Shown: piece after piece, positions 34,245 to 45,797 of the stretch
How positions within the stretch are numbered: the stretch's first letter is position 1
How the letters are laid out: each line of letters opens with the position of its first letter
Origin: Novosphingobium arvoryzae
GTDB lineage: Bacteria > Pseudomonadota > Alphaproteobacteria > Sphingomonadales > Sphingomonadaceae
DNA length: 64,000 nucleotides
Reading direction: 5' to 3'
Assembly: GCF_014652615.1 (NCBI RefSeq)
Contig: NZ_BMZD01000004.1
Location: 248,001-312,000 of the forward strand
Made by a program: the position numbers and the translations under genes
The notes under the pieces: generated by a model
Seen by the model: the letters and a program-made list of their open reading frames with translations, nothing else
Databases searched by the model: none
What the model was told of the DNA's origin: nothing

Positions 34245-35228
34245 TCAGCCCGCCAGAGCAGGTTCCGGCGCAGCGGCCGCAGGCGCGGAGGCGACAGGCT
34301 GCGGCGCAGCTGCGTTGATCCGCTCCGCCGCCCAGGCCGATCCCCAGGCCAGCAGCATCCCCACCGGCAGGTCGATGAAGTAGTGCCAGCGGCTGGCCAC
34401 GGCATCGATCGTGATGAACCCGAACAGCGCGAGGTAGAGCGGCACCAGCACGCGGGCATATCGCCATGCAAACAGCAGGAACAGGAATGATCCCCCGGTG
34501 TGGAGCGACGGCATCGCCGCCAGCCCGACCGTGATATGGGTGCCGCCATTCTGGGTGATCCAGCCCGCACCGCCCGCCACGATGTCGCGATAGCTGGCCA
34601 GCATCGAGGCCTGCGCACGGGTCTGCATCGGCTCCAGCCCGGTTTCATACAGAAACGGCCCCAGCGCGGGCATCACCAGATAGGCCAGCGCACCCGCGCC
34701 CTGGAAAATCAGCGCGGCCAGGAACAGCGTGCGAAAGCTCTCGGCGCTGCGCAGCGCGTGGAAGCAGAAGCTGACATAGAACATCGCGATGAACGCGGTC
34801 ATGTAGAGGTTGCTATCCGCCGGGATGATCGGCAGCAGCGCTTCACGCAGGGCGAAGCAGAAATCGACCACCGGGCGCAGCCAGGTATCGGTCTGCCAAT
34901 AGAACGCGTCCCAGTTTGCCGGATTGATCAACGGTCGCCACAGCTTCAGGTTGAAGTGGCAGACCAGCATGATCGCATAGCACGGCAAGGCGATGAAGAA
35001 GGTGGAGGCCAGTTGTCGCCGCTGTCCAAGCAGCGCGAACAGGCCCCACACGCCTACCCCGATCAGCGGGTAGAGGTAATGGATGCCGACAAATGCCGCG
35101 CGGTCGCCTTCCGGGAGGCTGACGGGAACGCCGATGGTCCAGCCGGTCAGCACCACCAGTGCCAGCATCGCGCCGGTAATCCAGAGTTCGGGAAAGCGGT
35201 TCAGCGCGCGCGCAAGGGTCGTGGTCAT
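34245..35228 (-). CDS. PAP2 superfamily phosphatase/phosphotransferase
   Basis: A 327-residue membrane protein with about six hydrophobic helices and a C-terminal Ala/Pro tail. The acid-phosphatase motifs are 'FNLKLWRPLINP' (C1-like), 'AAMPSLHTGGSFLF' (C2, catalytic His) and 'SRWHYFIDLPVG' (C3, nucleophile His and Asp). The form PSLHTG...SRWHYFID resembles the AUR1/inositolphosphorylceramide-synthase-like branch of PAP2 enzymes. Sphingomonads make glycosphingolipids, so a lipid phosphate transfer role is plausible but not shown. A TTAACCAT box lies 22 bases upstream of its start. A strong hairpin closes the transcript. Divergent from the DMT permease. Confidence 0.88.
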   Translation of the reverse strand: MTTTLARALNRFPELWITGAMLALVVLTGWTIGVPVSLPEGDRAAFVGIHYLYPLIGVGVWGLFALLGQRRQLASTFFIALPCYAIMLVCHFNLKLWRPLINPANWDAFYWQTDTWLRPVVDFCFALREALLPIIPADSNLYMTAFIAMFYVSFCFHALRSAESFRTLFLAALIFQGAGALAYLVMPALGPFLYETGLEPMQTRAQASMLASYRDIVAGGAGWITQNGGTHITVGLAAMPSLHTGGSFLFLLFAWRYARVLVPLYLALFGFITIDAVASRWHYFIDLPVGMLLAWGSAWAAERINAAAPQPVASAPAAAAPEPALAG

Positions 35229-35249
35229 GGGGCCGTTAGCTAGTCGAAC

Positions 35250-35257
35250 ATGGTTAA
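35250..35257 (-). promoter_or_regulatory. CtrA-type TTAACCAT box upstream of the PAP2 gene
   Basis: The minus strand reads TTAACCAT, 22 bases before the PAP2 ATG and 72 bases before the divergent permease ATG. It is the third copy of this 8-mer within 1.2 kb. Confidence 0.45.
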
Positions 35258-35328
35258 AATGCCCTTACGCAGTGGACGAAATGGCCGCGCCATTGCCTTG
35301 GCCGTGCGGCTGGCCCAAGGGGATGACC

Positions 35329-36240
35329 ATGAAGACGCAGGAACGTTCGGGGTTGCTTTTCGCGCTGGCGGGGTTTGCCACGCTCTCGTTCGGCGACGTG
35401 GTGGTCAAGACCATGGTTGGGCAGTGGTCGCCCGTGGCGATTGCGGCAGCGCGCTATGTCATCGGGGCCATCGCACTGGCCGGACTGCTGCACGCGCGCG
35501 AAGGCGCTGGTGCATTCCGGATGCCGCACCCCAAGGTGCAGCTGATGCGAGGGGCGGCGGTTGGCCTGGCGACGCTGGGGTTCTTCTCCGCGATCTTCTT
35601 CATGCCGCTGGCCGCCGCGACATCTGTGACCTTCACCAGCCCGATGATTACCGCGCTGCTGGCGGCCGTGCTGCTGGGCGAACCGGCACGGCGGCAGACG
35701 TGGATCGCCTCGGTCATCGCCTTTACCGGCGTGCTGATCGTGCTGCGGCCCAATTTCATGGCCATTGGCTTGGCGGCGCTACTGCCGCTGCTGTCGGCGC
35801 TGGGCATGAGCATGCTGATGATCGGCAACCGGTTTGTGGCGGGCAAGGGCTCTGCACTGGCAATGCAGTTCTATGTCGGCCTGTTCGCCGCGCCGCTGCT
35901 GGTTCTGGCGGCCACGGCATTCCACTTCAGCGGATTGGAGCAATACGCGCTGACCTGGCCGCACTGGAGCGTGCTGGCGCGCTGCGCGCTGGTGGCGTGT
36001 TCGGCCAGTTGCGCGCACTGGCTGATCTACATGGGCACGGTCCGCGCTGGGGCGGCGACCATCGCGCCGATGACCTATGTGCAACTGCTCGTGGCCTCGC
36101 TGGCAGGCTGGTTGCTGTTTGATGATCACCCCGATGCCTGGACGCTGCTGGGGGCGGGCATCATCGTCGCGGCGGGGCTTTACCTGTGGCGTTCCGGGCG
36201 TGATACTGCTCCAGCCCGGACCGAGGGAAATACCGCATGA
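35329..36240 (+). CDS. DMT superfamily (EamA) permease
   Basis: A 303-residue transporter with ten hydrophobic helices in two EamA repeats. Repeat one includes 'FGDVVVKTMVGQWSPVAIAAARYVIGAIALAGLL' and 'MPLAAATSVTFTSPMITALLAAVLLGEPARRQTWIASVIAFTGVLIVLRPN'; repeat two ends '...LLGAGIIVAAGLYLWRSGR'. ATG 35329 with AAGGGG six bases ahead is preferred; ATG 35323 is also in frame. The substrate is unknown. Its stop overlaps the ATG of the next gene by 4 bases (36237-36240). It is the first gene of a unit with a DUF6265 protein and a sulfatase-fold protein. Confidence 0.88.
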   Translation: MKTQERSGLLFALAGFATLSFGDVVVKTMVGQWSPVAIAAARYVIGAIALAGLLHAREGAGAFRMPHPKVQLMRGAAVGLATLGFFSAIFFMPLAAATSVTFTSPMITALLAAVLLGEPARRQTWIASVIAFTGVLIVLRPNFMAIGLAALLPLLSALGMSMLMIGNRFVAGKGSALAMQFYVGLFAAPLLVLAATAFHFSGLEQYALTWPHWSVLARCALVACSASCAHWLIYMGTVRAGAATIAPMTYVQLLVASLAGWLLFDDHPDAWTLLGAGIIVAAGLYLWRSGRDTAPARTEGNTA

Positions 36241-36695
36241 AGTCCCTGCTTCTTTCCGTTGTCGCGTTGTGTTCGGCCACTGCCGCGCTGGCGCTCGATC
36301 CGCCGGCAACGCTGCCAAGCTGGCTGGCCGGGGCCTGGGAAATGCACGAGGGCAAAAGCTGGTCTGACGAATACTGGACTGCCCCTCGCGCCGGGCTGAT
36401 GATCGGCGCGGCCCGCATGGGCAAGGGCGATACGCTCCAGATGTGGGAAAGCACCCGGATCGAGCGCAAGGCCGATGGTTCGATCAGCTTCTTCGCCCAG
36501 CCGCGCGGCGTCCCTGCTGCCGAATTCCCGCTGGTGGCGCATGGTGATGGCATGATCGAATTTGCCAATCCGGCGCATGACTATCCGCAGCGCATCCGGT
36601 ATTGGCGTGAGGGCAGGCTGCTGAAGGCGCGGATTTCGCTGATCGATGGCAGCAAGCCGATGGAATGGAGCTATGCCCCGCTTGGCGGGGATTGA
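36237..36695 (+). CDS. DUF6265-like secreted protein
   Basis: A 152-residue exported protein: signal peptide MKSLLLSVVALCSATAALA, then a compact beta-rich domain 'LPSWLAGAWEMHEGKSWSDEYWTAPRAGLMIGAARMGKGDTLQMWESTRIERKADGSISFFAQPRG'. The W-L-x-G-x-W start and 'E.W..p.ag.m.G' pattern match the DUF6265 calycin-like family, whose function is unknown. It overlaps the permease stop (ATGA). Its stop overlaps a possible TTG start of the following gene. Full length for this family. Confidence 0.8.
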   Translation: MKSLLLSVVALCSATAALALDPPATLPSWLAGAWEMHEGKSWSDEYWTAPRAGLMIGAARMGKGDTLQMWESTRIERKADGSISFFAQPRGVPAAEFPLVAHGDGMIEFANPAHDYPQRIRYWREGRLLKARISLIDGSKPMEWSYAPLGGD

Positions 36696-38053
36696 ACCGC
36701 GCCAGCCCATCGTTCCAGCCGCGCCACAAGCTTCCGGGGTTCGTTTTGCAGTCTTCGCTTTTTCGTTCGATTCCTTGGCTTTGGGTGCTTGTCTGGCTGG
36801 TTCTGCCGGGGCTGGTGGTCATGCTGACCTGGCCGATTGGCGGGCCGCCGATGGGGCGGTTCTGGCTGGGCATGGGGGCGACCGCGCTGGTCGCTTCGCA
36901 ACTGCCGTGGCTGCGCGTGCGCCGGATCGTGCTGCTGCTGCTGACTCTGGCCATGGCCGTGGTCTACGTCAGCAAGACCTTCAATATCACGATCTACAAC
37001 TATGAATTGCTGCTGCCCTTCCTGCTGGAGGTAAAGCCGCTGCGTTCGCCCGATTACGTGATCGGCGGGGCCGTGGTGCTGGCGGCGCTGATCGCGGGCT
37101 GGATCATGGTCCCGCGTGTGCCGCGCTTTGCCGGGCCAAAGCCATGGCTGCTGGGCCTGCTGATCGTTCTGGCCGTGACGATGATCGACAATCGCGCGAC
37201 GGCCAGCACCGCGGGCAGCTATCAAGGGCTTCCTGATCCGCGCAATCCGTTCTCCTCTGCCGTGCGTCAGGCCGGGGTGGAACAGCCCGGCAAGGAACGC
37301 CGCCACCTGGTGATCGTGCTGGTAGAGGCCCTGGGCAATCCGGCGGGCGAGGAAGAACGCCGTCTGTTCGAGGCGGACTGGAACCGTCCGGAATGGCGCA
37401 CGCGCTATACCGTGACGCGCGGCACTTCGCCGTACTACGGCTCCACCACGTCCGCCGAAATGCGCGAGTTGTGCAGCCAGTGGGCCGATTATCTGACGCT
37501 GGACATCGCCGCCGCCAATTGCCTGCCAAAGCGCTATGCCGCTGCCGGTTACAAGACCACCGGTTGGCATGCATTCCCCGGCTGGTTCTTCAGCCGATAT
37601 CAGTGGTGGCCCAAGCTGGGCATTCAGGAACGCAATTTTGCCGAGCGCTCGCTTCAGGCCGGCGCAAAGCCTTGCGGCGGCGTGTTTCCGGGCGCTTGCG
37701 ACAACGACATCGCCGGGATCATCGGCCAGCGGATCAAGGACGCGCAGCAGCCGCAGTTGCATTACTGGGTAACGCTCAATTCGCACCTGCCGGTGCTCGA
37801 CGATCCTTCGCTTGGCACCACCGATTGCGATCACGGCGGGGCCGTGCTGGCTGACGGGCCGCCGATGCTGTGCCGGATCTTCGTGATCCATCACCAGCTG
37901 GCCAACGCGATTTCGGCCATGGCGATGGACCCGGCACTGCCCCCCACCGACATCCTGATCGTGGGCGATCACATGCCCCCGTTCTTCCAGCGCAAGGCGC
38001 GGGAACGGTTCGATGGGGACAAGGTGCCGTGGGTGTTCCTGCGCGCGAAGTAA
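36692..38053 (+). CDS. Sulfatase-fold membrane protein (LtaS/OpgB-like)
   Basis: About 453 residues from TTG 36692 (overlapping the previous stop); TTG 36746 is an alternative, so the start is not certain. Four or five N-terminal transmembrane helices lead to a periplasmic domain with 'HLVIVLVEALGNPAGEEE' (first metal region), 'TVTRGTSPYYGSTTSAEMRELC' (Thr nucleophile region as in LtaS/OpgB-like proteins), 'HYWVTLNSHLPVL' and 'DILIVGDHMPPFF' (second metal region). These enzymes transfer phosphoglycerol- or ethanolamine-type groups in the envelope. It is distinct from the sulfatase-fold protein at 30862. Convergent with the next gene, separated by 4 bases. Confidence 0.83.
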   Translation: MNRASPSFQPRHKLPGFVLQSSLFRSIPWLWVLVWLVLPGLVVMLTWPIGGPPMGRFWLGMGATALVASQLPWLRVRRIVLLLLTLAMAVVYVSKTFNITIYNYELLLPFLLEVKPLRSPDYVIGGAVVLAALIAGWIMVPRVPRFAGPKPWLLGLLIVLAVTMIDNRATASTAGSYQGLPDPRNPFSSAVRQAGVEQPGKERRHLVIVLVEALGNPAGEEERRLFEADWNRPEWRTRYTVTRGTSPYYGSTTSAEMRELCSQWADYLTLDIAAANCLPKRYAAAGYKTTGWHAFPGWFFSRYQWWPKLGIQERNFAERSLQAGAKPCGGVFPGACDNDIAGIIGQRIKDAQQPQLHYWVTLNSHLPVLDDPSLGTTDCDHGGAVLADGPPMLCRIFVIHHQLANAISAMAMDPALPPTDILIVGDHMPPFFQRKARERFDGDKVPWVFLRAK

Positions 38054-38057
38054 GCGT

Positions 38058-38789
38058 TCAGCGCGTTACGATCAGCCGGTACCCCACGTCCAGCGCATCC
38101 TGTTCCAGCAAGTGGCCATAGCGTTCGTGCCACGCACCGCTGGCCAGATCGCGCTCCAGCCGCGCCAGCCCGGCCTGCGCGGCAGGTAGCTTCCAGAACG
38201 AGGAGCTGCCGGTGCGGATGCGCGGGTCGAGATAGGCTGCCGGACGCGCCCAGTAGGCATAGAGGAACCCGTCGCTGCAATCGCGCGGCACCGGCACGGG
38301 CTGGATGTCGACCGGGCCAAGGTGGCGGGCGTAATCGCCGATCGCGGGCATCTGTGCTTCATCCAGCACGGACAGCTCTGGCAGGTAATCGGTCAGCCAG
38401 GGGCGGGCGAGCGGATCGAAAGTCAGCACTGCCACGGGGCCGCGCGCCACCCGGCGCAATTCGCGCAGGCCTTGCGGCTGGTCGCTCCAGTGGTGGACGG
38501 TCAGCACCGCCATGGCCGCATCGAAACTGTCATCGGGGAAGGGCAGGGCTTCGGCATGACCTTGGATTGCCGGCGCCGCGCCAACCGGGCGCTGCGCGAT
38601 CATGGTCGCGGACGGCTCTAGCGCGGTGACGCTACGCCCTGACGGTTCATACGAGCCCGTGCCCGCGCCGACATTGAGGACCGTTTCCGCACCGCCCAGC
38701 GCGCACTCGATCAGGGCGGCGATGCGGGGATCCGGGCGGCGCAGGTCGGCATAATTCAGGCCGATGGTATCGTAGGCGGGGTCAGGCAC
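38058..38789 (-). CDS. Class I SAM-dependent methyltransferase
   Basis: A 243-residue methyltransferase from GTG 38789 (VPDPAYDTIGLNYADLRRPDP), which overlaps the upstream stop by 8 bases; a longer frame reaches 38831. Motif I is VLNVGAGTGSYEP (about 38-50), then 'VTALEPSATMIAQRP' and 'GHAEALPFPDDSFDAAMAVLTVHHW', as in Methyltransf_11 proteins. The substrate is unknown. It is coupled to the 112-residue gene upstream. The C-terminal half has 'YAYWARPAAYLDPRIRTGSSSFWKLP', common in ubiE-like single-domain members. Confidence 0.87.
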   Translation of the reverse strand: MPDPAYDTIGLNYADLRRPDPRIAALIECALGGAETVLNVGAGTGSYEPSGRSVTALEPSATMIAQRPVGAAPAIQGHAEALPFPDDSFDAAMAVLTVHHWSDQPQGLRELRRVARGPVAVLTFDPLARPWLTDYLPELSVLDEAQMPAIGDYARHLGPVDIQPVPVPRDCSDGFLYAYWARPAAYLDPRIRTGSSSFWKLPAAQAGLARLERDLASGAWHERYGHLLEQDALDVGYRLIVTR

Positions 38790-39120
38790 CGGCCAGCCGG
38801 TCCAGCCAGGCCTGTGCCTGCCTGGGCTCACCCATGGCTTGCGAGCTGACTGGACCGCGAGCGGCCATGAATTGCTGGTGCAGCTCGAACGGGGGCATCA
38901 GCAGCTGGTCGCGCATGCGGTCGATGGTCTCGGCCAGGTCAGTCAGGTTGGCGATCACCGGGGCAACGACCTTGCGGGCGTGGCGATCGCCCTGATGGTC
39001 GAACAGGCCCCACTTGCCCGCCGCAGTCACGTGCAGGGCCGCGATCAGCGCGGCGGTGTATTCCGCTTCCAGTTCGCTGCGGTGCGCGTCCAGTCGCTCC
39101 AGTCGGTCGATCTTTGCCAT
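38782..39120 (-). CDS. Conserved hypothetical protein, helical
   Basis: A 112-residue soluble protein from ATG 39120. 'MAKIDRLERLDAHRSELEAEYTAALIAALHVTAAGKWGLFDHQGDRHA' begins with a predicted coiled coil, and the C-terminal 'QAQAWLDRLAG' is also helical. The K-W-G-L-F-D-H segment is striking and, from memory, conserved in sphingomonad proteins of unknown role. It is downstream of the atp terminator and overlaps the methyltransferase start by 8 bases. I cannot assign a function. Confidence 0.7.
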   Translation of the reverse strand: MAKIDRLERLDAHRSELEAEYTAALIAALHVTAAGKWGLFDHQGDRHARKVVAPVIANLTDLAETIDRMRDQLLMPPFELHQQFMAARGPVSSQAMGEPRQAQAWLDRLAGA

Positions 39121-39146
39121 GGGGAAGGGGCTTACACTGCGCCCGC

Positions 39147-39182
39147 CCAAACGAAAAGGGCGGCCCCAGCGGGACCGCCCTT
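39147..39182 (-). terminator. Intrinsic terminator of the atp operon
   Basis: On the minus strand a 12-bp stem with one mismatch and a 3-base loop (39156-39182) is followed by TTTTCGTTT (to about 39147). It starts 24 bases past the atpC stop. This is the clearest intrinsic terminator in the window. Confidence 0.88.
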
Positions 39183-39205
39183 GATCGCTTTGGTCAGGAG
39201 GCTTC

Positions 39206-39463
39206 TCAGCCTTCGACGTGTTCCGCCAGCACGGTGAGGCCAGTGGCGCTCACTTCGGCGAACCCGCCCTGAACCATGATTTCCTCCGGCTGGCCGCCTT
39301 CGGTCTTGTAAACCTTCAGCGCACCGTCGCGGACGGTCGACATGAAGGGCGCGTGGCCCTCCAGCACGCCGAACTCACCCTCGGTACCGGGGACGACGAC
39401 CATGTGGACGTCGTCCGAACGGACCAGGCGCGCAGGCGTGACGAGTTCGAAGTGGAGGGCCAT
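39206..39463 (-). CDS. atpC: ATP synthase F1 epsilon subunit, short form
   Basis: An 85-residue protein with only the N-terminal beta-sandwich: '[47 protein letters not shown]' and '[22 protein letters not shown]'. E. coli epsilon is about 139 residues and has a C-terminal helical hairpin that inhibits ATP hydrolysis; that domain is absent here. Truncated epsilon subunits are known in alphaproteobacteria, where the separate zeta protein can supply inhibition (not in this window). Last gene of atpHAGDC, 6 bases after atpD, then the terminator. Confidence 0.93.
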   Translation of the reverse strand: MALHFELVTPARLVRSDDVHMVVVPGTEGEFGVLEGHAPFMSTVRDGALKVYKTEGGQPEEIMVQGGFAEVSATGLTVLAEHVEG

Positions 39464-39469
39464 GATGTC

Positions 39470-40960
<1,491 letters not shown>

Positions 40961-40969
40961 TCAGTCAGA

Positions 40970-41845
40970 TCAGAGCGCTTCGGCGCCCGCGATGATCTCG
41001 ATCAGTTCGGTGGTGATCGCGGCCTGGCGGCTGCGGTTGTACTGGATGGTCAGCTTGTTGATCAGTTCGCCCGCGTTGCGCGTCGCGTTGTCCATCGCCG
41101 TCATCGACGCACCCTGTTCGGACGCGGCGTTTTCCAGCAGCGCACCGAACAGCTGGGTGCGCAGGTAGCGCGGCAGAAGCTCGGCGAGGATCGCTTCCTC
41201 TTCCGGCTCATATTCGACCACCGCGCCGGTATCGGCAGCAGCAATCTTGGGAGCGGGGACGGGGATGATCTGCTGTTCGGTCGGTTCCTGCACCAGCGCG
41301 CTGCGGAACTTCGAGTAGAACAGGTGCGCCACGTCGAACTTGCCGGCTTCGAACAGCGCGACCAGCTCGTTCGCGATCTTTTCGGCTTCGGTGAAGCCCG
41401 GATCGCGCACGTCCGAGGTGTCGAACATCGCCAGCACGGCCTTCGGGTACTCGCGGCGGATGACCGCGCGGCCCTTCTTGCCGACCAGATAGAACAGCAC
41501 GGTCTTGCCGGCCGCTTCCAGTTCCTTCGCCTTCAGCCGGGCGGCCTTGACGATGTTGGCGTTGAACGCGCCGCACAGGCCCTTGTCGGAGTTGGCGACG
41601 ACCAGCAGGTGAACCTGGTCCTGGCCGGTGCCGGCCAGCAGCTTGGGTCCATTGTCACTCACGGTGACCTTGGACGCCAGGCTGCCCATGACCTCGGTCA
41701 GGCGCGCCGCATAGAGGCGCGCGGCTTCGGCGTTGGCCTGAGCCTTGCGCAGCTTGGCGGCGGCGACCATCTGCTTGGCCTTGGTGATCTTCTGGGTCGA
41801 CTTGACCGAGTTGATCCGCCCTTTGAGTTCCTTAAGCGAGGCCAT
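40970..41845 (-). CDS. atpG: ATP synthase F1 gamma subunit
   Basis: A 291-residue central-stalk subunit. N-terminal '[36 protein letters not shown]' and C-terminal '[45 protein letters not shown]' form the coiled-coil rotor; the middle '[18 protein letters not shown]' belongs to the Rossmann-like domain. It couples proton flow through Fo to rotation in F1. It lies between atpA and atpD, 23 bases after atpA. Confidence 0.98.
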   Translation of the reverse strand: MASLKELKGRINSVKSTQKITKAKQMVAAAKLRKAQANAEAARLYAARLTEVMGSLASKVTVSDNGPKLLAGTGQDQVHLLVVANSDKGLCGAFNANIVKAARLKAKELEAAGKTVLFYLVGKKGRAVIRREYPKAVLAMFDTSDVRDPGFTEAEKIANELVALFEAGKFDVAHLFYSKFRSALVQEPTEQQIIPVPAPKIAAADTGAVVEYEPEEEAILAELLPRYLRTQLFGALLENAASEQGASMTAMDNATRNAGELINKLTIQYNRSRQAAITTELIEIIAGAEAL

Positions 41846-41868
41846 GAAGCCTTACCCCTTCAATCGGA

Positions 41869-43985
<2,117 letters not shown>

Positions 43986-44066
43986 GCGCGTCGATTCCTT
44001 ACCTCTGGTGGGCTGGGGCACATGGCGCCATGCAATACATACACGTCGGGCCCGCAGACGGGGGCG

Positions 44067-44095
44067 CGCATAGCGACGATTGTGCATGGATGCAA
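44067..44095 (-). promoter_or_regulatory. Possible atp operon promoter
   Basis: On the minus strand TTGCAT (44090-44095) and TATGCG (44067-44072) are separated by 17 bases, placing transcription start near 44060, about 75 bases before the atpH GTG. Match to the sigma-70 consensus is moderate. Confidence 0.4.
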
Positions 44096-44142
44096 GCTGG
44101 CGCTAGGACATTCCCGAATACGAATGCCGGAAAGGTGCAAAG

Positions 44143-44823
44143 ATGGGCGAGATGATCCGCGTAACCATGGGCGATGGCTTTGAAATGCCATGTTATCACG
44201 CGATTCCATCAGGTAACCGGCGTGGCGGGCTGGTGCTGGTGCAGGAAATCTTCGGGGTAACCGACCATATTCGCGAATTGTGCGATGAATATGCCGAGGA
44301 TGGCTATGAAGTGATTTCGCCCGGCCTGTTCGAACGGGTCGAGCCCGGATTCGCGGCGGGTTATGCGGGCCCGGACTGGGAGCGCGCGGTCAAGCTCGCA
44401 CGGGAGGAGCATGACTGGGAGCGGGGACTGTCCGACACGGCGCAGGTGATCCGCTGGCTCAAGCAGCGGGTCGGGCCGGTGTTCATCGTCGGCTATTGCT
44501 TTGGCGGCTCGGTGGCGTGGCGAATGGCGCAAACCTGCGACGATCTGGACGCGGCGTCCTGCTATTACGGTGGTTTCATCGCCACCCGCTTTGCCGACGA
44601 CGCGCCTCGCTGTGCAACGATCTGCCACTTCGGGCGTTACGATCCGCTGGTCGATTTCGCTCCGGTCGAAAAATTGATCGAACGGCAGCACCCGACCGCG
44701 CAGATATTTGTCTACGAAGCCGGACATGGGTTCAATTCCGACCGCCGCAAGGATTATCACCCGGAAAGTGCGGACCTGGCGAAAGAGCGGACCCTGATGC
44801 TGTTCCGGGCGCTGGGCGGCTGA
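44143..44823 (+). CDS. Dienelactone hydrolase family protein
   Basis: A 226-residue alpha/beta hydrolase of the dienelactone hydrolase type. The triad is C119 in GYCFGG, D167 in GRYDPL and H195 in EAGHGF, with the characteristic Glu35 in VQEIFGV that activates the cysteine. In aromatic degradation the family opens dienelactones; here, away from a catabolic cluster, the substrate is not known. ATG 44143 lies in a 157-base divergent gap from atpH. It is followed at 63 bases by a TauD-like dioxygenase in the same direction. Confidence 0.92.
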   Translation: MGEMIRVTMGDGFEMPCYHAIPSGNRRGGLVLVQEIFGVTDHIRELCDEYAEDGYEVISPGLFERVEPGFAAGYAGPDWERAVKLAREEHDWERGLSDTAQVIRWLKQRVGPVFIVGYCFGGSVAWRMAQTCDDLDAASCYYGGFIATRFADDAPRCATICHFGRYDPLVDFAPVEKLIERQHPTAQIFVYEAGHGFNSDRRKDYHPESADLAKERTLMLFRALGG

Positions 44824-44886
44824 AGCCCTTGCGCGGCTTGCGGGCTTGGCGTTAGCCTCGGCGGTATAACAACGGGGGGAGAGCCC

Positions 44887-45714
44887 ATGGAAATACAGCC
44901 GATGTCCGCGCATGTGGGCGTGGAACTGACGGGAGCGCAGCTGGCCGCGCTGGATGCGGCGGGGCTGGAGGAGATCAAGCGGCTTGTGGCCCGGCACGGA
45001 TTGCTGGTGGCGCGCGGGCAGGAACTGTCTCCCGCGCAGCACGTCGAGCTGGGCCGCCGGTGGGGCGGGATCGACGTGAACAATTATTTTCCGCTGAATG
45101 CCGAGTTTCCAGAAATCGCCGAGGTCCGCAAGGCCGAGACCCAGCTGACTAATATCGGCGGCGGCTGGCACACCGATCACTCTTATGACCAGATTCCGGC
45201 GATGGGCTCGATCCTGGTCGCGCGGGAACTGCCGCCCAGCGGGGGTGACACGCTGTTCGCAAGCATGGCTGCGGCGTACGAATCGCTCTCGCCGGGGTTG
45301 AAAGCAACGTTGGAGACCCTGCGGGCGGTTCATTCGGCTGACCACATCTATGCGGCCGACGGGATATATGCGCAGACCGACATCGGGCCGGAATTGCGCG
45401 GGCACGATCAGAAGACCTTTGCGCTGCACCCGGTGGTGATCCGCCATCCGCAGACCGGGCAGAAGCTGCTCTACGTCAACCAGGCGTTCACGCTTCACTT
45501 CGAAGGCTGGACGCGCGAAGAGAGTGCGCCGCTGCTGCAATACCTTTACAGCGTCCCGCAGCGCGAGGAGTTCCAGTGCCGGCTGCAATGGCGGCCGGGG
45601 ACCGTGGCGATCTGGGACAACCGGTCAACCTGGCACCTGGCGATGAACGATTATCACGGCCATCGGCGGGTCATGCACCGCATCACCTTGACCGGGGAGC
45701 CGATTGCGGCCTGA
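44887..45714 (+). CDS. TauD/TfdA family 2-oxoglutarate dioxygenase
   Basis: A 275-residue Fe(II)/2-oxoglutarate enzyme. The iron ligands are H95 and D97 in GGWHTDHSY and H250 in NRSTWHLAMNDY; R265 in VMHRITL should bind the 2-oxoglutarate carboxylate. 'GGDTLFASMAAAYESLSP' is another family marker. TauD releases sulfite from taurine and TfdA cleaves 2,4-D; the substrate here cannot be inferred. A GGGGGGAG Shine-Dalgarno precedes ATG 44887. Confidence 0.93.
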   Translation: MEIQPMSAHVGVELTGAQLAALDAAGLEEIKRLVARHGLLVARGQELSPAQHVELGRRWGGIDVNNYFPLNAEFPEIAEVRKAETQLTNIGGGWHTDHSYDQIPAMGSILVARELPPSGGDTLFASMAAAYESLSPGLKATLETLRAVHSADHIYAADGIYAQTDIGPELRGHDQKTFALHPVVIRHPQTGQKLLYVNQAFTLHFEGWTREESAPLLQYLYSVPQREEFQCRLQWRPGTVAIWDNRSTWHLAMNDYHGHRRVMHRITLTGEPIAA

Positions 45715-45797
45715 TGCCGTTGGCGCTTTGACCGCAAGCGTCGGGAGGCGGCAGCGGTGCGATTGCGGCATGGCTTGCATCCGCAAGGAGTGTTGCC

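Noticed and set aside
37536..37772. Small open frames within the second sulfatase-fold gene
   Set aside because: No ribosome site or domain, and overlapped fully by a well-supported gene.
45724..45731. Ada box (AAAGCGCC on the minus strand) upstream of ada
   Set aside because: Seven of eight bases match the enterobacterial form, but orientation is reversed and no -35 is placed near it, so it is not listed as a feature.
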